Positions 9,911-18,599 of a DNA stretch of 64,000 nucleotides are shown here, piece by piece. This DNA comes from Diaphorobacter aerolatus (GTDB taxonomy: Bacteria; Pseudomonadota; Gammaproteobacteria; Burkholderiales; Burkholderiaceae_C), in the NCBI RefSeq assembly GCF_014489535.1, contig NZ_CP060783.1:868001-932000 (forward strand), in the 5' to 3' direction. Position numbers and translations under genes: made by a program. The notes beneath the pieces were generated by a model that did no database searches, was not told the DNA's origin, and saw only the letters and a list, made by a program, of their open reading frames with translations. The first letter of the stretch is position 1; each line of letters begins with the position of its first letter.

Positions 9911-11011
9911 ATGACCACTCCTCAAGCCTCTCCAGATCTCGCAAGCCTGCGTGTGCAGATCGACAACATCGATCAGCAACTGCTCGCCCTGCTCAACCAG
10001 CGCGCGCTCGTGGCCGAACGTGTGGGCGAGGTCAAGAAGCGCGAGGGCTCCGCGTACTTTCGCCCCGACCGCGTGGCCCAGGTCATCGAGAAGATCAAGG
10101 GCGCGAACCCCGGCCCGCTCAAGCCCACGCATGTGGCGGCAATCTGGCGCGAGATCATGTCGGCCTGTCTCGCGCTCGAATCGCCGCAGCGCGTTGCGGT
10201 GCTCGGCCCGGCGGGCACCTTCTGTGAGGAAGCGGCCATTCAGTATTTCGGCGGCGCGGCCGATCTGCTGTATTGCAACAGTTTTGAAGAAGTCTTTCAT
10301 GCGACGGCGGCTGGCAGCGCGCAGTACGGCGTGGTCGGCATCGAAAACTCCACCGAGGGCGTGGTCACGCGTTCGCTGGACATGCTGCTGCACACGCCCT
10401 GCCACGTGGTCGGCGAAGTGAGTCTGCTGATTCGCCACAACCTGCTGCGCACCACCAATTCCGCCGAAAATATCGACGTCGTGGTCGCGCATCCGCAGGC
10501 ACTGGCGCAATGCCAGGCGTGGTTGTCCAAGCATCTGCCGCATGCCGAGCGCCGTCCGGTGGAAAGCAATGCCGAAGGCGCGCGCCTGGCCGCACTCCAT
10601 CCCAACTGGGCCGGAATCGCGAGCGAGCGCGCCGCGCAGCAGTTTGGCCTGCACGTGGTCGCGCACGCGATCCAGGACGAAGCCTACAACCGCACGCGCT
10701 TTGCCGTGATCTGCCTGCCCGGCACGCTCACGACGCCCGAGCCGTCCGGCCACGACAGCACCAGCCTGATCATCTCGGTTCCGAATCGTCCGGGCGCGGT
10801 ATACGACCTGCTCGCGCCGCTCAAGAAGCACGGCGTGTCGATGACGCGCTTTGAATCACGCCCGGCCCGCACTGGCAAGTGGGAGTACTACTTCTACGTG
10901 GACATCGAGGGCCATCCCGCCCAACCGAACGTGGCGCAGGCGCTGGCGGAACTGCAGCAACTCAGCGCGTTCTACAAGCTGCTCGGCACCTATCCGACAG
11001 CCGCATCCTGA
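9911..11011 (+). CDS. pheA: Chorismate mutase / prephenate dehydratase (P-protein)
   Basis: A 366-residue bifunctional enzyme of phenylalanine synthesis. The chorismate mutase domain is at the N-terminus (VQIDNIDQQLLALLNQRAL). The prephenate dehydratase domain follows from about residue 95 (VAVLGPAGTFCEEAA, GIENSTEGVVTRSLDML). The C-terminal ACT domain carries PNRPGAVYDLL and FESRPARTGKWEY, the ESRP element of phenylalanine feedback control. tyrA starts 12 bases after the stop, indicating one transcript. Confidence 0.97.
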   Translation: MTTPQASPDLASLRVQIDNIDQQLLALLNQRALVAERVGEVKKREGSAYFRPDRVAQVIEKIKGANPGPLKPTHVAAIWREIMSACLALESPQRVAVLGPAGTFCEEAAIQYFGGAADLLYCNSFEEVFHATAAGSAQYGVVGIENSTEGVVTRSLDMLLHTPCHVVGEVSLLIRHNLLRTTNSAENIDVVVAHPQALAQCQAWLSKHLPHAERRPVESNAEGARLAALHPNWAGIASERAAQQFGLHVVAHAIQDEAYNRTRFAVICLPGTLTTPEPSGHDSTSLIISVPNRPGAVYDLLAPLKKHGVSMTRFESRPARTGKWEYYFYVDIEGHPAQPNVAQALAELQQLSAFYKLLGTYPTAAS

Positions 11012-11022
11012 GGTCTACCAGC

Positions 11023-11910
11023 ATGTTTGAACAACTAGGCCTGATTGGCTGCGGTCTGATGGGTGGCTCGTTCGCCAAGGCAATGAAGCGCGCCGGACTC
11101 GTCAAACGCGTGGTCGGCTACAGCAAGTCTCCATCGACCACCGAGCGCGCGCGCCAGCTTGGCGTGATCGACGTCGAGGCGCCCTCCGCGCTGCTCGCGG
11201 TCGCGGGTGCGGACATCGTCCTGCTCGCCATTCCGGTGGCCGCCACGGAAGCCACGCTCAAGGCCATCAAGCATCTCGTGACCCCGCAGATGCTGATCAT
11301 GGACGTCGGCTCGACCAAAACGGACGTGGTCCAGGCCGTGCGTGCCTCGTTGCGCGACCAGATGGGCTCGTTCGTTCCCGCCCATCCGATTGCCGGTCGT
11401 GAAGTGGCCGGCGTCGAGCACGCGGACGCCGATCTCTACACCGGTCGCCAGGTCATCCTGACGCCGACCGAACATACCCTGACGGCGCAGCTCAAGCGCG
11501 CCGAGGAAGTCTGGTCCGCTCTGGGCTGCCGCGTATCGCATATGTCGCCCGAATCGCATGACGCGGCGTTTGCCGCGGTCAGCCATCTGCCGCATCTGCT
11601 CGCATTCGCGATCATGAACAGCCTCACCAATCAGGTGCATTCGGATCAGTTGCTCTCGCTTGCCGGTCCCGGCTTTCGCGATTTCACGCGGATTGCCGCA
11701 AGCGATCCCAAAATGTGGCGCGACGTGCTGCGCGCCAACCGCGAGGAAGTGCTCGCCCAGTCGCGCCTGTTCCAGCAGGCACTTGGCGAGCTGGAAAAGA
11801 CGATGCTGGAAAACGACGATCAGAAGCTCGAAGACCTGATCACTCTGGCAAGTCTCACCCGCTCCAACTGGCGCATGGGCGCGCAGCGCGGGCGCAAGGA
11901 CGATCAGTAA
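11023..11910 (+). CDS. tyrA: Prephenate dehydrogenase
   Basis: A 295-residue NAD(P)-dependent enzyme of tyrosine synthesis. The Rossmann motif GLIGCGLMGGSFAKA is near the N-terminus, and the family motif AHPIAGREVAGVEHA is near residues 120-135. The ATG at 11023 fits the family N-terminus; the open frame extends upstream into pheA only as an overlap. It lies 9 bases before aroA-cmk. Confidence 0.95.
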   Translation: MFEQLGLIGCGLMGGSFAKAMKRAGLVKRVVGYSKSPSTTERARQLGVIDVEAPSALLAVAGADIVLLAIPVAATEATLKAIKHLVTPQMLIMDVGSTKTDVVQAVRASLRDQMGSFVPAHPIAGREVAGVEHADADLYTGRQVILTPTEHTLTAQLKRAEEVWSALGCRVSHMSPESHDAAFAAVSHLPHLLAFAIMNSLTNQVHSDQLLSLAGPGFRDFTRIAASDPKMWRDVLRANREEVLAQSRLFQQALGELEKTMLENDDQKLEDLITLASLTRSNWRMGAQRGRKDDQ

Positions 11911-11919
11911 AGACACCCG

Positions 11920-13941
11920 ATGTTCACCACCGAGTACCTCGACCTGCCGCCGCTCACGTCTGCGGGCGGCAGCGTGCAACTTCCCGGCTCCAAGAGCATC
12001 TCCAACCGCGTGCTGCTGCTGTCGGCGCTGAGCGAGGGCACGACCGAAGTGCGCGACCTGCTCGCCTCGGACGACACCCGCGTGATGCTGGATGCGTTGC
12101 GCCAGATCGGCTGCGAGGTGCGCGAAGATGCCGACGCGGTCCGCATCACCGGCCTCGGCGCCAAGGCGCCCAACTCGCCCGCACGACTCTTTCTGGGCAA
12201 TGCCGGAACCGCCATGCGCCCGCTCACCGCTGCGCTGGCGCTGCTCAGTGGCGACTTTGAACTCTCGGGCGTTGCGCGCATGCACGAGCGCCCGATCGGC
12301 GACTTGATCGATGCGCTGCGCCAGCTTGGCTGCAAGATCGACTATCTGGGCAACGAGGGTTTTCCGCCCTTGCACATTCGCCACGGCGATGGCCTGCCGT
12401 CGCTCGCGCTGTCCGCACCGATACGCGTGCGTGGCGACGTATCAAGCCAGTTTCTGACCGCGTTGCTCATGGCATTGCCGCTGGTTGCGAAATCGCAGGA
12501 CATCGTCATCGACGTGGTGGGCGAGCTGATCTCCAGGCCCTACATCCACATCACGCTCGAGTTGCTCGCGCGCTTTGGCATCGTGGTGCAGCGCGACGAC
12601 AACTGGCAGCGCTTCACCATCGCGGCGGGCAGCCGCTACGTGTCACCGGGCGTGGTGCACGTGGAGGCCGATGCGTCGTCCGCAAGCTACTTCATCGCCC
12701 TGGGTGCGATTGCGCCCGCCAGCGACGGGCACGAAGGCATCAGGGTGCTCGGTGTCGGGCAGGACTCGATTCAGGGCGACATCCGCTTCGTCGAAGCCGC
12801 TCGCGCCATGGGCGCTGAGATCTCAAGCGGCCCCAACTGGTTGCAGATCCGCCGGGGCGCATGGCCGCTCAAGGCCATCGACATGGACTGCAATCACATA
12901 CCGGACGCGGCGATGACGCTCGCCGTGATGGCGCTCTATGCCGACGGCACGACCACGCTGCGCAACATCGCGAGCTGGCGCGTGAAGGAAACCGACCGCA
13001 TCGCCGCCATGGCCACCGAAGGTCGCAAGCTCGGCGCACTCATCGAGGAAGGCCCCGACTACCTGAAAATAACGCCGCCGCCGTCGCCTGCCGACTGGAA
13101 GGCCGCCAGCATCCACACCTATGACGACCACCGCGTCGCCATGTGCTTCTCGCTCGCCGCATTCAACCCGGCGGGCCTGCCGGTGCGCATCGAGGACCCC
13201 AGGTGCGTCGCCAAGACCTTCCCCGACTATTTCGAGGCACTGTTCGGCGTGACGACGGCGCGCGCGGGGCAGATTCCGGTGATCTGCATCGACGGCCCGA
13301 CCGCGTCGGGCAAGGGCACGGTCGCGGCCGAGGTGGCCAGGCGGCTCGGCTACCGTTTCCTCGACTCCGGCGCGATGTACCGCATCACCGCGTACGCGGC
13401 AACCCAGGCCGGGCTCATCATCGATGCGACCCACGAAGCCCGCATCGCCGAGCTGGCCCGCGCCCTGCCTGTGCATTTCGACGAAGGCAAGATCTGGCTT
13501 CACAAGCAGGAAGTGACGAACGCGATCCGCACGGAAGAGGCTGGCATGAACGCCTCCAAGGTCTCCGCCCTGCCCCTCGTGCGACTGGCGCTGGTCGATC
13601 TGCAGCACAGCTTTCAGCGCCTGCCGGGGCTCGTGGCCGATGGCCGCGACATGGGTACGGTGATCTTTCCGAATGCCCCGCTCAAAGTCTTTCTCACGGC
13701 TTCCGCCGAATGTCGCGCGGAACGCCGCTATAAGCAGTTGATTTCTAAAGGAATTTCGGCTAATATATCCGACCTTCGCGCTGATCTTGAAGCGCGCGAC
13801 GCCCGCGATGCGAATCGCAGCGTTGCGCCCATGAAGCCAGCGCAGGATGCCTTGGTGCTGGACAATTCCCGTCTTTCCGTCGATGAGGCGGTCGATCAGG
13901 TGATTGGCTGGTGGCGGGCACGCCAGCCGTTCGGCGCTTGA
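11920..13941 (+). CDS. aroA-cmk: Fused EPSP synthase and cytidylate kinase
   Basis: A 673-residue two-domain protein. Residues 1 to about 445 are 5-enolpyruvylshikimate-3-phosphate synthase (shikimate pathway), with [17 protein letters not shown] near the start, [16 protein letters not shown] (class I signature) and the late motif [14 protein letters not shown]. From about residue 452 a cytidylate kinase follows, with P-loop [21 protein letters not shown] and [11 protein letters not shown]. The two are in one uninterrupted frame joined by a short linker. This fusion is known in Burkholderiales, so it is probably genuine. rpsA follows, as cmk-rpsA does widely. Confidence 0.95.
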   Translation: MFTTEYLDLPPLTSAGGSVQLPGSKSISNRVLLLSALSEGTTEVRDLLASDDTRVMLDALRQIGCEVREDADAVRITGLGAKAPNSPARLFLGNAGTAMRPLTAALALLSGDFELSGVARMHERPIGDLIDALRQLGCKIDYLGNEGFPPLHIRHGDGLPSLALSAPIRVRGDVSSQFLTALLMALPLVAKSQDIVIDVVGELISRPYIHITLELLARFGIVVQRDDNWQRFTIAAGSRYVSPGVVHVEADASSASYFIALGAIAPASDGHEGIRVLGVGQDSIQGDIRFVEAARAMGAEISSGPNWLQIRRGAWPLKAIDMDCNHIPDAAMTLAVMALYADGTTTLRNIASWRVKETDRIAAMATEGRKLGALIEEGPDYLKITPPPSPADWKAASIHTYDDHRVAMCFSLAAFNPAGLPVRIEDPRCVAKTFPDYFEALFGVTTARAGQIPVICIDGPTASGKGTVAAEVARRLGYRFLDSGAMYRITAYAATQAGLIIDATHEARIAELARALPVHFDEGKIWLHKQEVTNAIRTEEAGMNASKVSALPLVRLALVDLQHSFQRLPGLVADGRDMGTVIFPNAPLKVFLTASAECRAERRYKQLISKGISANISDLRADLEARDARDANRSVAPMKPAQDALVLDNSRLSVDEAVDQVIGWWRARQPFGA

Positions 13942-14131
13942 TTTTTCAGGCACGGGCGTTCGCTGGCACCCTTGGTCCTCACGGTTTCCGTCGCGCTCTG
14001 CTGGCGCATTGGCCGTGCGGTTTTTTGCAACTCTAACCCCCGCGATCATCTGGATCGCAACCCTCCGCAGGCAGTCTTAAAAACATCTGGCAATGGTGCC
14101 GGTGGAAACCTGTTTGTGGACAAGGAAATAC

Positions 14132-15817
14132 ATGTCTGAATCTTTTGCCGCCCTATTTGAAGAATCGTTGACACGCACGGAAATGCGTCCAGGCGAAGTC
14201 ATCACTGCCGAAGTGGTGCGCGTTGAGCACAACTTCGTGGTTGTGAACGCTGGCCTGAAGTCCGAAGCCTACGTGCCAATCGACGAATTCAAGAACGATC
14301 AGGGCGAAATCGAAGTCCAAGTGGGCGACTTCGTGTCCGTGGCAATCGGCTCCATCGAAAACGGTTACGGCGACACCATCTTGTCGCGCGACACCGCCAA
14401 GCGTCTGGCCTCGTGGCTGTCGCTCGAGAAGGCTCTGGAATCCGGCGAATTCGTTACCGGTACCACATCCGGCAAGGTCAAGGGCGGTCTGACCGTTCTG
14501 GTCAACGGCATCCGCGCATTCCTGCCCGGTTCGCTGATCGACACACGTCCGATCAAGGACCTGACACCCTACGAGAACAAGACCCTGGAATTCAAGGTCA
14601 TCAAGCTCGACCGCAAGCGCAACAACGTGGTGCTGAGCCGCCGCGCCGTGGTGGAAGCATCGATGGGCGAAGAGCGCGCCAAGCTGATGGAGACGCTCAA
14701 GGAAGGCGCCATCGTCAACGGCGTGGTCAAGAACATCACCGAATACGGTGCGTTCGTGGACCTCGGCGGCATCGACGGCCTGCTGCACATCACCGACATG
14801 GCATGGCGTCGTGTGCGTCACCCTTCGGAAGTGGTGCAAGCCGGCCAGGAAATCACCGCCAAGATCCTCAAGTTCGACACCGAGAAGAACCGCGTGTCCC
14901 TGGGTCTCAAGCAAATGGGCGACGACCCATGGATGGGCGTTGCTCGCCGTTATCCTTCGGGCACCCGTCTGTTCGGCAAGGTCACCAACATTGCCGACTA
15001 CGGCGCGTTCGTGGAACTCGAGCCGGGCATCGAAGGCCTGGTGCACGTCTCCGAAATGGACTGGACCAACAAGAACGTTGCTCCTTCCAAGCTCGTGTCG
15101 CTGGGTGACGAAGTCGAAGTCATGGTCCTCGAGATCGACGAAGACAAGCGCCGCATCAGCCTGGGCATGAAGCAGTGCAAGGCCAACCCATGGCAAGAAT
15201 TCGCACAGGACACCAAGCGCGGCGACCGCGTCAAGGGTCCGATCAAGTCGATCACCGACTTCGGCGTGTTCGTGGGCCTGGCTGCCGGTATCGACGGCCT
15301 GGTGCACCTGTCCGACCTGTCGTGGAACGAAGCTGGCGAAGCCGCCGTGCGCAACTACAAGAAGGGCCAGGAAGTCGAAGCGATCGTGCTGGCCGTGGAC
15401 GTGGACCGCGAACGCATCTCGCTCGGTATCAAGCAGCTCGACGGCGACCCGTTCACCACGTTCGTGACCGTGAACGACAAGGGCCAGATCGTGTCCGGCA
15501 AGGTCAAGACGGTGGACGCTCGTGGCGCTGAAATCGACCTCGGCGAAGACATCATCGGCTACCTGCGCGCTTCCGAAATCTCCCGCGACCGCGTGGAAGA
15601 TGCTCGCAACGTGCTCAAGGAAGGCGACGAAATCACAGCTGTGGTGGTGAACGTGGATCGCAAGACCCGCAACATCCAGCTGTCGATCAAGGCCAAGGAC
15701 CAGGCCGACCAGCAAGAAGCCATGGCTTCCCTGACCGCACAGTCCGCCAAGGAAAACGCTGGCACGACCAGCCTCGGCGCCCTGCTGCGTGCCAAGCTGG
15801 ACAACTCCGACAAGTAA
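14132..15817 (+). CDS. rpsA: 30S ribosomal protein S1
   Basis: A 561-residue mRNA-binding ribosomal protein needed for translation initiation on most messages. The start at 14132 ([13 protein letters not shown]) matches the family; an in-frame ATG 39 bases upstream is less likely. Six S1 (OB-fold) repeats are visible, for example [37 protein letters not shown] and [19 protein letters not shown]. Codon choice is more uniform than in neighbours, as expected for a highly expressed gene. The 190-base gap upstream separates it from aroA-cmk and probably holds its own promoter. Confidence 0.98.
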   Translation: MSESFAALFEESLTRTEMRPGEVITAEVVRVEHNFVVVNAGLKSEAYVPIDEFKNDQGEIEVQVGDFVSVAIGSIENGYGDTILSRDTAKRLASWLSLEKALESGEFVTGTTSGKVKGGLTVLVNGIRAFLPGSLIDTRPIKDLTPYENKTLEFKVIKLDRKRNNVVLSRRAVVEASMGEERAKLMETLKEGAIVNGVVKNITEYGAFVDLGGIDGLLHITDMAWRRVRHPSEVVQAGQEITAKILKFDTEKNRVSLGLKQMGDDPWMGVARRYPSGTRLFGKVTNIADYGAFVELEPGIEGLVHVSEMDWTNKNVAPSKLVSLGDEVEVMVLEIDEDKRRISLGMKQCKANPWQEFAQDTKRGDRVKGPIKSITDFGVFVGLAAGIDGLVHLSDLSWNEAGEAAVRNYKKGQEVEAIVLAVDVDRERISLGIKQLDGDPFTTFVTVNDKGQIVSGKVKTVDARGAEIDLGEDIIGYLRASEISRDRVEDARNVLKEGDEITAVVVNVDRKTRNIQLSIKAKDQADQQEAMASLTAQSAKENAGTTSLGALLRAKLDNSDK

Positions 15818-15905
15818 GCAAATCCTTGTTGCTGTCGGTTGCCTCGCAGGCACTGCAATGAACGACTGCCCGGGTGGCCCGTGCCATCCGGCGGTTGTTC
15901 AGGAC

Positions 15906-15935
15906 AGCGGGCGCTTCATGCGTCCGCTTTTTTTT
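15906..15935 (+). terminator. Terminator between rpsA and ihfB
   Basis: Hairpin AGCGGGCGC-TTCAT-GCGTCCGCT (one G-T wobble) followed by eight T. It lies about 90 bases after the rpsA stop and 30 bases before the ihfB start. Confidence 0.85.
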
Positions 15936-15964
15936 GGTTTCACCAAAGTTTTGCGATCACTTTC

Positions 15965-16279
15965 ATGACCCGATCTGACCTTGTTGAGGAGCTGGCCGCC
16001 CGCTTCACCCAATTGACGCAGCGCGACGCCGAAATCGCCGTCAAAACCATTCTGGATGCTGTCGGCGATGCCCTGGTGCGCGGTCATCGCATCGAGATTC
16101 GCGGCTTCGGCAGCTTTTCCGTCACGCGCCGTCCGCCCCGCATGGGCCGCAATCCGCGCAGCGGCGAAGCCGTAGCGATTCCCGAAAAGCGCGTGCCGCA
16201 TTTCAAGCCGGGCAAGGCCCTGCGCGAAGCCGTCGACGAACGCAAGTTGCCCGCCGCACCGCTCAAGGACGCATCCTGA
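15965..16279 (+). CDS. ihfB: Integration host factor subunit beta
   Basis: A 104-residue HU/IHF-family DNA-bending protein. The family core is [19 protein letters not shown] followed by RNPRSGEAV and [13 protein letters not shown]. The start [10 protein letters not shown] matches IHF-beta. With IHF-alpha (encoded elsewhere) it bends DNA at promoters and recombination sites. Its place after rpsA is conserved in proteobacteria. Confidence 0.97.
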   Translation: MTRSDLVEELAARFTQLTQRDAEIAVKTILDAVGDALVRGHRIEIRGFGSFSVTRRPPRMGRNPRSGEAVAIPEKRVPHFKPGKALREAVDERKLPAAPLKDAS

Positions 16280-16371
16280 TCCTTGAAGCTCCCTGTCACG
16301 CGTGCAGGGACTTCGCCCGACGCGCACGGGACTGACCGTAGAATCTCCCGCAGTCCCGGAGAGATTCATCC

Positions 16372-16691
16372 ATGAAATATTTCCTGTGGCTGCTCAAGGC
16401 AGCCATATTTTTCACGTTGTTCGCCTTTGCGCTGAACAACCAGCAGGACGCCATCGTCCACTTCTTCTTTGGCACGCAGTGGCGCGCGCCGCTGGTGCTG
16501 ATCGTGCTGGCCGCGTTCGCACTCGGAGTGATCGTCGGCGTGCTCGGCATGGTGCCGCGCTGGTGGAAGCACCGCTCTGCCGCGCAGCGCGCCACCGTGC
16601 CGGAGACCAACGCCGCAACCGCCGCATCGCCGCAGGTTCCAGCCCCGTCAACGACCCGATATTGCCGCAGCCTCCGATCCATGGAATTTGA
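16372..16691 (+). CDS. lapA: LapA-domain membrane protein, frameshifted near the end
   Basis: A small inner-membrane protein (106 residues when restored) with two transmembrane segments (about 4-20 and 41-63; FLWLLKAAIFFTLFAFALNN, then PLVLIVLAAFALGVIVGVLG). As read, the frame runs straight into the next gene because one base is missing in or beside the CCCC at 16643-16646. Adding a base gives the tail VNDPILPQPPIHGI and a stop at 16689-16691, overlapping the lapB start by 11 bases. LapA and LapB work in envelope lipopolysaccharide assembly. Confidence 0.85.
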
Positions 16692-17835
16692 CCTCAGCTG
16701 GATTCTGCTGGGCCTGCCCGTTGCGTTCGTGCTCGGATGGCTTGCCTCGCGCTTCGACCTGCGCCAGTTGCGCGACGAAAATCGCCGTGCGCCCAAGGCC
16801 TACTTCAAGGGTTTGAATTTTCTGCTCAACGAGCAGCAGGATCAGGCCATCGATGCCTTCATCGAAGCCGTTCAGAACGACCCCGACACGACCGAGCTGC
16901 ACTTTGCGCTTGGCAACCTGTTTCGCCGCCGCGGCGAGTACAACCGCGCCGTGCGTGTGCATGAGCATCTGCTGTCGCGCGGCGATCTGAGCCGCGTCGA
17001 TCGCGACCGTGCGCAGCATGCGCTCGCGCTCGACTTTCTCAAGGCCGGCCTGCTCGACCGCGCGGAAGATGCGCTGCGCCGGCTTGAAGGCACGCCCTTC
17101 GAGGCGCAGGCCCGCGTCGCGCTGCTTGCCATCTACGAGCGCTCCCGTGACTGGCCGCAGGCCATGACCATCACGCAGAAGATGCAGGAGGCGCACCAGG
17201 GCGACTTCAGTGCGCGCCAGGCGCATTTCCTGTGCGAGCAGGCGCAGGCGAAATCCGCGCACGGCGACACCGAGGGTGCCGAGGCCCTGCTCCAACAGGC
17301 CGTGCGGACCGCGCCTCAGACCGCGCGTGCACGCATCGAGCTCGCCCGTCTCAAGCAACGCGCCGGCCAATCGCGAGAGGCGCTCGCCATGTTGATGGAT
17401 CTGGCCGAGGTCGCGCCCGTGTGGCTGCCACTGGCCGTGCCGCTGATGGTCGAATTGAGTCTTGCGACCGGTGAAGGCGCCAGGGTGTTCGACCTGCTGC
17501 GCCAGCGCTACGAGGTCATGCCGTCGCTCGACCTGCTCGAGGGCATCGTCGCGCTCGACAAGGTGCTCGGCAATGCGGAGACCGCTCGCGAATGGTATGT
17601 GCGCCATCTCGAACACGAACCGTCCCTAGTCGCCGCAGCCAAATGGCTCCATGACGAAAAGCTCGAACACGAGCAATTTCACCCTCTCGTACAACGCTCT
17701 CTTGATCAGGCTGCAAAACCGCTCACGCGCTACCGCTGCGCCGCCTGCGGCTTTGAGGCGCGTCAGCATTTCTGGCAGTGCCCCGGCTGCCAGACATGGG
17801 ATAGTTATCCCGCGCGCAGGGTCGAGGAGCTTTAG
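16681..17835 (+). CDS. lapB: Lipopolysaccharide assembly protein LapB (TPR and zinc ribbon)
   Basis: A 384-residue protein with an N-terminal membrane anchor (WILLGLPVAFVLGWLAS), a central array of tetratricopeptide repeats (for example LLNEQQDQAIDAFIEAVQ) and a C-terminal rubredoxin-like zinc ribbon with CAACGFEARQHFWQCPGC. LapB controls LpxC turnover with FtsH. I treat it as a separate protein starting at MEFDLSWILLG, not a fusion with lapA, because 384 residues is the normal LapB length. Confidence 0.93.
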   Translation: MEFDLSWILLGLPVAFVLGWLASRFDLRQLRDENRRAPKAYFKGLNFLLNEQQDQAIDAFIEAVQNDPDTTELHFALGNLFRRRGEYNRAVRVHEHLLSRGDLSRVDRDRAQHALALDFLKAGLLDRAEDALRRLEGTPFEAQARVALLAIYERSRDWPQAMTITQKMQEAHQGDFSARQAHFLCEQAQAKSAHGDTEGAEALLQQAVRTAPQTARARIELARLKQRAGQSREALAMLMDLAEVAPVWLPLAVPLMVELSLATGEGARVFDLLRQRYEVMPSLDLLEGIVALDKVLGNAETAREWYVRHLEHEPSLVAAAKWLHDEKLEHEQFHPLVQRSLDQAAKPLTRYRCAACGFEARQHFWQCPGCQTWDSYPARRVEEL

Positions 17836-17919
17836 GCACGCTTGAGCCTCCCCTCTGGGCGTGTTCTCAACACGGCATCCACGACAAAAACGGGTGCCAC
17901 CTCAGAGGGAGAAATCATC

Positions 17920-18282
17920 GTGAAAATCCAACGCTGGCTCATCAGCCTGGCCGCCATGCTGAGCACCACGCTCGCGCTTGCGGCCGTGGACATCAACAAG
18001 GCCACCGAGGCCGAACTCGACGGCATCAAGGGCATCGGACCGGCCACGACCCGGTTGATCGTGGACGAGCGCAAGACCGCGCCGTTCGCCGACTGGACCG
18101 ATCTGACCCGCCGCGTCAAGGGCATTGGTGCCAAACGCGCCGCCAAGCTCTCGGCCGAGGGCCTGATGGTCAATGGGCAGTCCTACGAAGTGACCGCGCA
18201 GGCTGCCCCCAAATCTGGCAAGGCAGCAGCGGCCAAATCCGCCAAGGCAGACGCGCCAGCAGCGAAGGCGCAGAAGCCGTGA
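17920..18282 (+). CDS. ComEA-like helix-hairpin-helix protein
   Basis: A 120-residue exported protein. The GTG at 17920 is chosen because AGAGGGAGA lies just upstream and it gives a signal peptide (WLISLAAMLSTTLALAA). The mature N-terminus has a double helix-hairpin-helix: VDINKATEAELDGIKGIGPA and LTRRVKGIGAKRAAKLS. An Ala/Lys-rich tail follows. ComEA homologues bind incoming DNA in the periplasm during transformation, but short HhH proteins of this type are widespread and the role here is not proven. Confidence 0.85.
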   Translation: MKIQRWLISLAAMLSTTLALAAVDINKATEAELDGIKGIGPATTRLIVDERKTAPFADWTDLTRRVKGIGAKRAAKLSAEGLMVNGQSYEVTAQAAPKSGKAAAAKSAKADAPAAKAQKP

Positions 18283-18335
18283 AGACGCGGTATTGAACCG
18301 CTTGGCGCGCCCCACCGGGCCGCCAACGAAATACA

Positions 18336-18369
18336 AAGGCGATGGAATTCGGTTTCCATCGCCTTTTTT
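18336..18369 (+). terminator. Terminator after the ComEA-like gene
   Basis: A 12-bp stem AAGGCGATGGAA / TTCCATCGCCTT with a six-base loop and a T-run. Confidence 0.85.
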
Positions 18370-18599
18370 GCCTGGGCCCCCACGCGGGTTTGCGCAGTGT
18401 TGCGATGGGCCATGCGAACAGGCCCGGACCGCGTCGGACATGCGCGGAGTCGCGCAAAATGGCACTTCCCGCGCCCAATTTTCAAGAAACAACCCCTTAT
18501 TTCGTCAGAGTTTTACAAGAAAACCTTATATTCGACCTGAGGAGCGTGCTTATAAATCCATAGCACCCAATCCGTCCCGACCCCTTCACCGGTCACGCC
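18370..18599. other. Leader region of the Mrp operon
   Basis: A 230-base gene-free stretch. Its second half turns markedly AT-rich (about 18475-18560), as expected for a promoter of the operon starting at 18600. I could not fix a convincing -35/-10 pair. Confidence 0.4.

Noticed and set aside
11920..13941. aroA-cmk fusion as another indel artefact
   Set aside because: Both domains are in the same frame with a sensible linker, and the fusion is known in the order.
14153..15853. Long open frame antisense to rpsA, and similar ones opposite mrpA (18606-20306), pheA (9809-10831) and mrpC/D (21805-24048)
   Set aside because: They mirror GC-rich codon bias of the real genes, are His/Arg/Gln-rich and match no family.
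16372..17835. A single 487-residue LapA-LapB fusion
   Set aside because: One added base yields separate proteins of normal length with the usual overlapping stop and start.
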